The notes under the pieces are model-generated. The model did not search any database, was not told where the DNA came from, and saw only the letters and a program-made list of their open reading frames with translations. From contig SCFE01000040.1 of the NCBI GenBank assembly GCA_004352715.1, positions 350,964-414,963 of the forward strand: a DNA stretch of 64,000 bases, in the 5' to 3' direction. Shown here piece after piece: positions 58,510 through 64,000 of this stretch; position 1 is the first letter of the stretch, and each line of letters starts with the position of its first letter. This DNA is from Hofstenia miamia. Its lineage: Eukaryota; Xenacoelomorpha; Acoela. Made by a program: the position numbers and the translations under genes.

Positions 58510-59050
58510 CCCTGGAACATAGGCGGCTCGTGCGTGTAAGCAAGGCAAGCAGTGCTTGCCTAATAATTTTTTAATAAATGAATTTCATTCATAATTGCAT
58601 GAATTTATATCCATACAAATGTACAATTTGTAAATTATTAGTTTTGCTTTAAAACAACATTCAAGCATCAATAAATGATTGAATTAGGAAATAATTCATT
58701 ACGATTTGCTTTAAAAATAATTAAATGATTGCGCCACAACAAGCAAATGCCTTAATGCTGTACCTACGCTCGCTTAAACACATAAACTAGATCCGTTTCC
58801 TTCCAACTCATTGCGCGAAGATTTAGCTACCAAAGCAAGCAGTCCGCTCATTGATCACGTTGAAATATTTCCGTTTTAAGGCTACGTGATTGGTAGAAAG
58901 AAAATTACGAAACACATCACATCGCTAATTATCCGATGATTATGGTTAGACGTGCTATTTCCTCAAAATGTGGCAGATTACGCGTGACCAATCACATCGT
59001 CGAACCGTAGCCTAAAAAACCACGCGAAATATTTTAATTCAATATAATCA
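58510..59050. mobile_element. Foldback-like insertion within the LINE
   Basis: A GC-richer island starts GGCGGCTCGTGCGTGTAAGC, followed by a GGCAAGCAGTGCTTGCC palindrome (about 58542-58560). Further on, GAAATATTTCCGTTTTAAGG/CTACGTGATTGGT (58860-58893) has an imperfect inverted partner at about 58987-59042 (ACCAATCAC...GTAGCC...AAATATTTT). No coding content. It probably inserted into the LINE, separating its RT and endonuclease parts. Confidence 0.4.
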
Positions 59051-59899
59051 TCCAAAAGTAAACATGATATTTATTATTTAAATCAATCAGAAACATTCTT
59101 ACATTCAAGCAGTACAAGAAACAAATATATTTGAGCAGGGCTCTTACCTGGTATATAGTTTTTCAGCATTTTTTCCTCACGGATTCCTTGTATAATATTC
59201 TGTACTTTACAGAATTTGAAAATTTATAACAATTGTGAATCAAAGACGAATGTTTTCTACGAATGTACTACCAATTCAATCAAAAAATCAAATATTTCGT
59301 GGATATTTTAAGTTCATATATATGGAAATAAATTTAAAAAAAACTTTGAGCGGTTTAAATGTGATTTCCATCAGCTGCCATTTTCTGTTCTAAATTTCTA
59401 CTCTAAATTTTCTCAATCTTGAAAAACTTTGTAATTTATCTCAAGTTTTCTATCATCAACATGCCTTCAATTGTAAAAAATCGACAAAATTCTTATTCAA
59501 TATTTTGAAATGCACGATTTATTGACTGCATTACTGAAAATTTGTAAATATTTAAATTAATGCAAGCTTTTGGATTTTGATCACCAACTTGCAGAACGAT
59601 TATTTTCTGTTTAAAGAAATTTTAAACAAATACAAAAATAACCGATTATAGAGGAGAAAAAATACAGAAAATCATTAGCAATTTTTTCTTGAAAATGATT
59701 TATTAAACGAACTGCAGGACTAATCTTATTTATATGATAATATTACAGATAAATTTCAGTTCCTCGGGGTAACTTCTCTAATAAAAGAAATTTCGGAGTT
59801 AGCTAATCCATTTAAAAAGGATTACAAGATTTGAAAAGACCTTGGGAATAACAAGTTATCTAAAATACCTTTCTTCCAAGCACTAAAATTAATCGTGGT

Positions 59900-60250
59900 A
59901 TAGAAGATGTAACTTTCTAGTAAGGTGTGGCAAGATTAATTGGTTAAAATCTCCAGTAAACTTAATAAAAGCATTAGGATATTTGCTTAATATCAGTTTT
60001 ATGTACAATTTGGTCGAAAAAGAAATCATTTGTGTAACCACGATGCTTCCTCACTTGCGGAAAACAGCGCAATAATAAAAAATGAACGTTTAATATCAGT
60101 TGTTAATTTCGATTTCAACGCATTTTTCAATGATATCATCATGAAAATCTTGTTTTACATAAATGCAAACACCTTTACCTTTGTGCATATTCTTGCAATT
60201 CATAAATATTACGGATTCTTTGAAAAACTCTGTATCAATCAATAGCAACA
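59900..60250 (-). pseudogene. LINE AP-type endonuclease fragment
   Basis: The minus strand reads MHKGKGVCIYVKQDFHDDII, the 'GGGVAIYV' segment of LINE endonucleases. Then, in another frame, it reads KYPNAFIKFTGDFNQL, where GDFN is the conserved metal/phosphate-binding box of the apurinic-like nuclease. In the element this nuclease nicks the target to prime reverse transcription. Stops between the pieces make it inactive. Confidence 0.7.
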
Positions 60251-60859
60251 AGATTATCAGTTATATCACTATTCGAATGACATTCCTTCACTACTGATAT
60301 TTCACGTATCAACCGTTAGTCTTTCACAAGCTTTTAACATTTTGTCAAACCTTTCTTGGTTGAAAACCAATATAAAAAAGAATATTAGGAAGTCTTGGTG
60401 CATCATTTAGTCACAGATCTACTTTCTTCATTTTAACAAGGTTAAATATATTATGTTAAAACCCTTACGGTCATTCCCGGCCCGTATTACATTCCATCTC
60501 TCTGGGAGATTGTTCAGTATTTCGTTTTTATATACAGATAATGCGCGTGAGTTAACCACTTTAAAGAGATACGCCTTTAGTTTATAAGCATTATTTCAAA
60601 CTTAAGCGCAAAACATTTAAAATCACTCGGCCCATCTTTAATTTACATCTTCTAAGTAAAACAGCTAAAATGCATAAAAGGGAGATATGTGCATTCTGAA
60701 ACAAATGAAGAAAAGATAGTTGAAATTCTATCGCGATTGACAACCTCATTCAAGCGCGAACATAATCCAGGGTAGGAAACACTTCAAATAAAGATTCACT
60801 AGTATTATACACTAAACATGTTTTAAAATAAAAGTATCTCTTTTGCAATTGTTTCTTAA

Positions 60860-60945
60860 ATCGACCCGAGCCGTCTAAGAGTAATTCGAAAACTGACACG
60901 ACCCATGAGTCGGCTCAGGTTAACCCGTTTCCCACTCTGACTTAA
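60860..60945. repeat. hAT-type terminal sequence
   Basis: The reverse complement begins CAGAGTGGGAAACGGGTTAA and contains GACTCATGGGTCGTG, very like 20715-20800. Probably a non-autonomous hAT end. Confidence 0.45.
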
Positions 60946-61149
60946 CCATAGTAACAAAAAACCAAAGCTTTCGATTGTGACAACATTTCAGAGTAGACAA
61001 ATGTTTACTCTTTGTGCAAATTATTCTACACCCTGCATTTGAAAATTCTAAATTGAAAATTAAAAGAGCATATGACACTAATGTAAAACTTCAAAACGTA
61101 AATTTTATCCTTGACATGCTTGCGCTGTTACATAATAGTCAAATTTTAA

Positions 61150-61225
61150 AATTTCGGCCAATTTTATCAGCCCATCTTTTCCAATACTTCGGTATAAGCC
61201 CTACTCGGCCCATGTCCATGTATTT
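61150..61225. repeat. GGCCC-rich repeat words
   Basis: TTCGGCCAATTTTATCAGCC and CTACTCGGCCCATGTCC belong to the same GC-rich word family as 1812-1875 and 17325-17470. Confidence 0.4.
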
Positions 61226-61441
61226 TAGTTGGTATTTTGTCTCATGCCTTCAATTTGAAAAATACTTCTAGAGATCTTAATTTTTGTAAATATTCTATCA
61301 CAAATAAGTAGTTATCTTCTTTAATTTAAGCTTGTTTTCTTCTTTTGCTAATGGTATTGATACTCCAATTAAAAATTCTTTACTTTGACCTTCATTCTTT
61401 TATTAAGAGTTGTTAATAAACATGCTGAATATATGATTGTA

Positions 61442-61675
61442 TTAGAGCATAAATCTTTGAAGTTTGGATTGTGTCTTGATTCCTTGTATCATTTTCTGCA
61501 TTATTTTGTTGACTTCGATTTCAAATGTTACATTATTGTCAAAGATTATTCCTAAATAATTAATTTTTGTCTCTTCATTTATAATATTATTGTTTATTTT
61601 TAACATTAATTTTTCAGTCTTGTTAGAATTATTTAACACCATAGATCTAGTCTTGGCAACACTTAATTTCATTAT
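61442..61675 (-). pseudogene. LINE reverse transcriptase fragment (different family)
   Basis: 76 codons: LSVAKTRSMVL, then ETKINYLGIIFDNNVTFEIE and VNKIMQKMIQGI. This is the 'N-x-x-KT...YLG-x-x-x-D-x-x-L-x-F...H/V' block that follows the catalytic YADD box in Jockey/CR1-group RTs. No catalytic box is attached, and the fragment is bounded by stops. Confidence 0.65.
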
Positions 61676-61679
61676 ATTT

Positions 61680-61766
61680 TTTCAAAGAATAATATTGCAA
61701 TTTGTAGTGCGCTTAATTTATCACAATAGTTGGTTGAAAAATATTATTTAGCGCTATTTTCTAAGG

Positions 61767-61807
<41 letters not shown>

Positions 61808-62600
61808 GCAGAATGTTAAATGCGAACGAGTAAAAAGCTGTTTGTAGAACTAATTACAAGAAAAAAATTTTAAACTCAAAAATGAAATTTTAAGTGTAAC
61901 CTCTTTGTAAATTTATATCTATATGGATCGATAGATTGATAGATACACAGTATGAGAAAATTGTCATGAACAATGGCACAAAACATTAGATATTTAAAAA
62001 GTTACCAATTCCAAAAATTGCTTTGCACATACAAAAAAACACTGAAAATAATTTTTGCAGCTTTCCTAATATTCGTTTGTATGGGAAAATATTATGAACA
62101 CATATCTTGAAATTTTTCTCGAGAGTGAAGCTAAAAAAATACTTTCAGCGTGGGAAAGCAAAGAACACAAGAAATAATATTCAAAGATCATATGAAATCT
62201 TCTATTATTTTTGTTGATATTATGTCAAAAGTTGTATTTCTCTTTATGATAAAGGCGGTGTCAGTATTTACTGTAAATTTCGTTTCTCGACAATTTGTAA
62301 GATAGAAAATGATTGTTGTCAAGATAAGGCTGGATACAACCAATAGTGATGCCCTGACTGTCATACTTGATAAAACAAAGGCAGTAAAGAAATATCGCTT
62401 TTGTGATAAATGCGATTTGCTCGGATTTCTTGCTAGTACCGGTACTTTCCCATCTTGGTATAAATGCAAAACAACATTTGAAATTTGTTTTTTTTAATTT
62501 TTGATGTTTAGTAGCATTGTTTCTAATAATTTTTCCCTGTTTTATATAAAATGTAGTACATAAGTTATTACTAGAACGCAATAGAGAACATGAAATTCAT
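61680..62600. other. Intergenic region with (TA)n at 61769-61803
   Basis: Short antiparallel open frames at 62188-62581 lack motifs. No gene is supported. Confidence 0.4.
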
Positions 62601-62621
62601 TGTGACATAAAATTACGAGAA

Positions 62622-63512
62622 TTAACTAGTGGGAAATCGCTTTGTGTGATCATTTCGGACTGGTGGTATCTGACGTTTGCTGTCAATCTTATTGTTTGCG
62701 TTTTCAGTAGGAAAGTGACTAATTTGGCAATCTCTAAAAGCCTTTTCCTTTGCAACCTTTTTACTTCCTTTGCGAAATTTTTCAGTATGTTCAACAACCT
62801 TTTTTGCTTTGGCCACGATCTCCTCTCGTGTAAGGTCCTTCCATTTTTTCCACGGTGATTCAATTTTCTCGAAGTCAATTTCTTGCTTTTTTTCATCTGA
62901 TTCAATTTTCGGCAGAAATAGTTTTTCTTTATTTGAGGTATTCTCTTTTATTTGAGATTTGTTATGTGCAAATATTCTCTTTAATATTTTTTGAGCTGTG
63001 CTCAATAAATCAATCAAGTGCAACGGATAAATAAGTATGCCTCTGAAACACCAAAGAGAGCCTTTGTAGTAAAATGTAGAAGCCAATTTGTTAGTTTCCT
63101 CAACATTTTTCAATTGATAACCAGAATTGATGGCAACTGCAATATTATTCATAGCTTTGTGTAGTTGTTGGCATAATAAAAAGTCATGTTTAAGAAATGA
63201 ATCGGCGTATTCTACGAAGAAGTACTTGATTCTTTCATTGCAAATCTCCATTTTTAAGTGTAAATCCAAAAAGAGCTTTATTGGTTTTGCATGCTTTGGT
63301 TCCAGTGGTTTCCTAGAAAGCAGTTTTTTCAAATGATTGACAGAATAGATGATGGGTGGCTTGTTGCAGTTGGAACAGAGGACCTGTAGGGCTGCAGCGA
63401 AAACGCGATTGTTTTGTGCAAGCACGCGATAGTCATTATAAATCAACTCGATTTCATTTCCTAATTCCAAAATACTGTTTTCTATTTTCGATTTTTTTAT
63501 TGCTCTATGCAT
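62622..63512 (-). CDS. Uncharacterised basic helical protein, 296 aa
   Basis: Intact minus-strand frame. I place the start at the ATG at 63512 (MHRAIKKSKIENSI); the frame is open 13 codons further to a TTG, and an AACAG acceptor lies 7 bp before the ATG, so an upstream exon is possible. Residues about 10-190 are predicted helical, with VLAQNNRVFAAALQVLCSNC, KMEICNERIKYFFVEYADSF and KGSLWCFRGILIYPLHLIDL. The last 100 residues are very basic (KKWKDLTREEIVAKAKK, EKFRKGSKKVAKEKAF), suggesting a nuclear or nucleolar, RNA-associated protein. The layout (conserved helical N-terminal half, basic tail) is reminiscent of Nepro/RMP1-type nucleolar proteins, but I see no diagnostic motif. Single exon as read, no disruptions. 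Confidence 0.7.
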   Translation of the reverse strand: MHRAIKKSKIENSILELGNEIELIYNDYRVLAQNNRVFAAALQVLCSNCNKPPIIYSVNHLKKLLSRKPLEPKHAKPIKLFLDLHLKMEICNERIKYFFVEYADSFLKHDFLLCQQLHKAMNNIAVAINSGYQLKNVEETNKLASTFYYKGSLWCFRGILIYPLHLIDLLSTAQKILKRIFAHNKSQIKENTSNKEKLFLPKIESDEKKQEIDFEKIESPWKKWKDLTREEIVAKAKKVVEHTEKFRKGSKKVAKEKAFRDCQISHFPTENANNKIDSKRQIPPVRNDHTKRFPTS

Positions 63513-63551
63513 TTTAACTGTTATATATTTGCCGCAATCATGGTTTCTCAA

Positions 63552-64000
63552 AAAAGCAACAAATTTTAAATAACAGTAATGGTTTGTAGTGTAGTAATAG
63601 AATTTGAATATTTAAATTTCAACATATGTGCGTGCGCTTCATTAATCTTACCCATTCACATATCTAGCATCATTAGAAAACAGTGGATGCCAAGTCTGAT
63701 GTGGAACTATTCACATCTAAGCGGATTGTTTAGAACAATATTTTATAATTGGACTATTGAGCTATCCTATTTGCTTAGAATTGGCAATGAATTTAACTAT
63801 TTTTGATGTATATTTTTAATTCGGAATAGTAGCTAAAACATTTCTGTCATTGATATATAACATACTGAATATAGCATGTACATGTATATGTTAATACGAT
63901 AGCCTGTGTGTTATTTTGTGTGTCTCACTTACAAGCGTTGTGTCCTTAATAGCATATATCTCCGGACCTATTTGCCCGATTTCAATGAAATTTACGCCAT
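63552..64000. other. Window end, nothing recognised
   Basis: A 75-codon plus-strand frame (63579-63806) starts upstream of and divergent to the basic-protein gene. It has no motif and I do not support it as a gene. Confidence 0.4.

Overview
The window is AT-rich, gene-poor nuclear DNA from a eukaryote, almost certainly an invertebrate animal. Evidence for an animal: a rhodopsin-class (class A) GPCR, a spliced MADF-BESS gene, GT-AG introns, AATAAA-type poly(A) signals, and a repeat fauna of Penelope-like, Ty3/gypsy, L2/CR1-like and other LINE, hAT-like, mariner and Harbinger-like elements plus long (TA)n tracts. I cannot name the species. It is not bacterial: there are no operons, Shine-Dalgarno sites or CRISPR arrays.

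Layout. 1-9.9 kb is repeat-derived or featureless: a partial MITE, a 305-bp direct repeat bounded by single-N joins, a decayed hAT-like transposase, and a 1.2-kb DNA transposon with another element nested inside. 10.0-13.1 kb is a homogeneous satellite of 23 x 135 bp. 13.9-21.2 kb holds a minus-strand MADF-BESS gene that I assembled from three exons; all splice phases agree. A small plus-strand two-exon candidate gene starts divergently from it at 21.46 kb. 23.3-23.8 kb is a complete Harbinger-like MITE with 30-bp inverted repeats and TAA target duplications. 25.4-29.8 kb is a TE graveyard: a rearranged Penelope-like element, a mariner fragment, two assembly gaps and a minus-strand exon pair with a 41-bp putative intron. 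31.0-33.5 kb is a second satellite (16 x 152 bp), which ends about 220 bp before an intact single-exon SPFH/Band 7 membrane-protein gene (33.7-34.7 kb). 38.8-41.7 kb is a gypsy element lacking protease, RT and RNase H, with its central part duplicated. 42.5-43.4 kb is a 5'-truncated L2/CR1-like LINE with an (ATT)n tail. 48.8-49.6 kb (minus) encodes a single-pass membrane protein with an acidic di-leucine sorting signal. 51.2-52.1 kb encodes the intact class A GPCR. 57.8-60.3 kb (minus) is a decayed LINE with recognisable endonuclease and RT pieces. 62.6-63.5 kb (minus) encodes an intact basic helical protein of unknown function.

The genes do not form a pathway. Five look functional or plausibly so: MADF-BESS regulator, SPFH protein, single-pass membrane protein, GPCR and the basic protein. 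They are separated by long AT-rich stretches. The main structural themes are two very homogeneous satellites next to genes, and several places where single Ns coincide with duplication or hairpin boundaries, so some apparent duplications may be assembly products. Domain calls are from reading the sequence; no database search was run.
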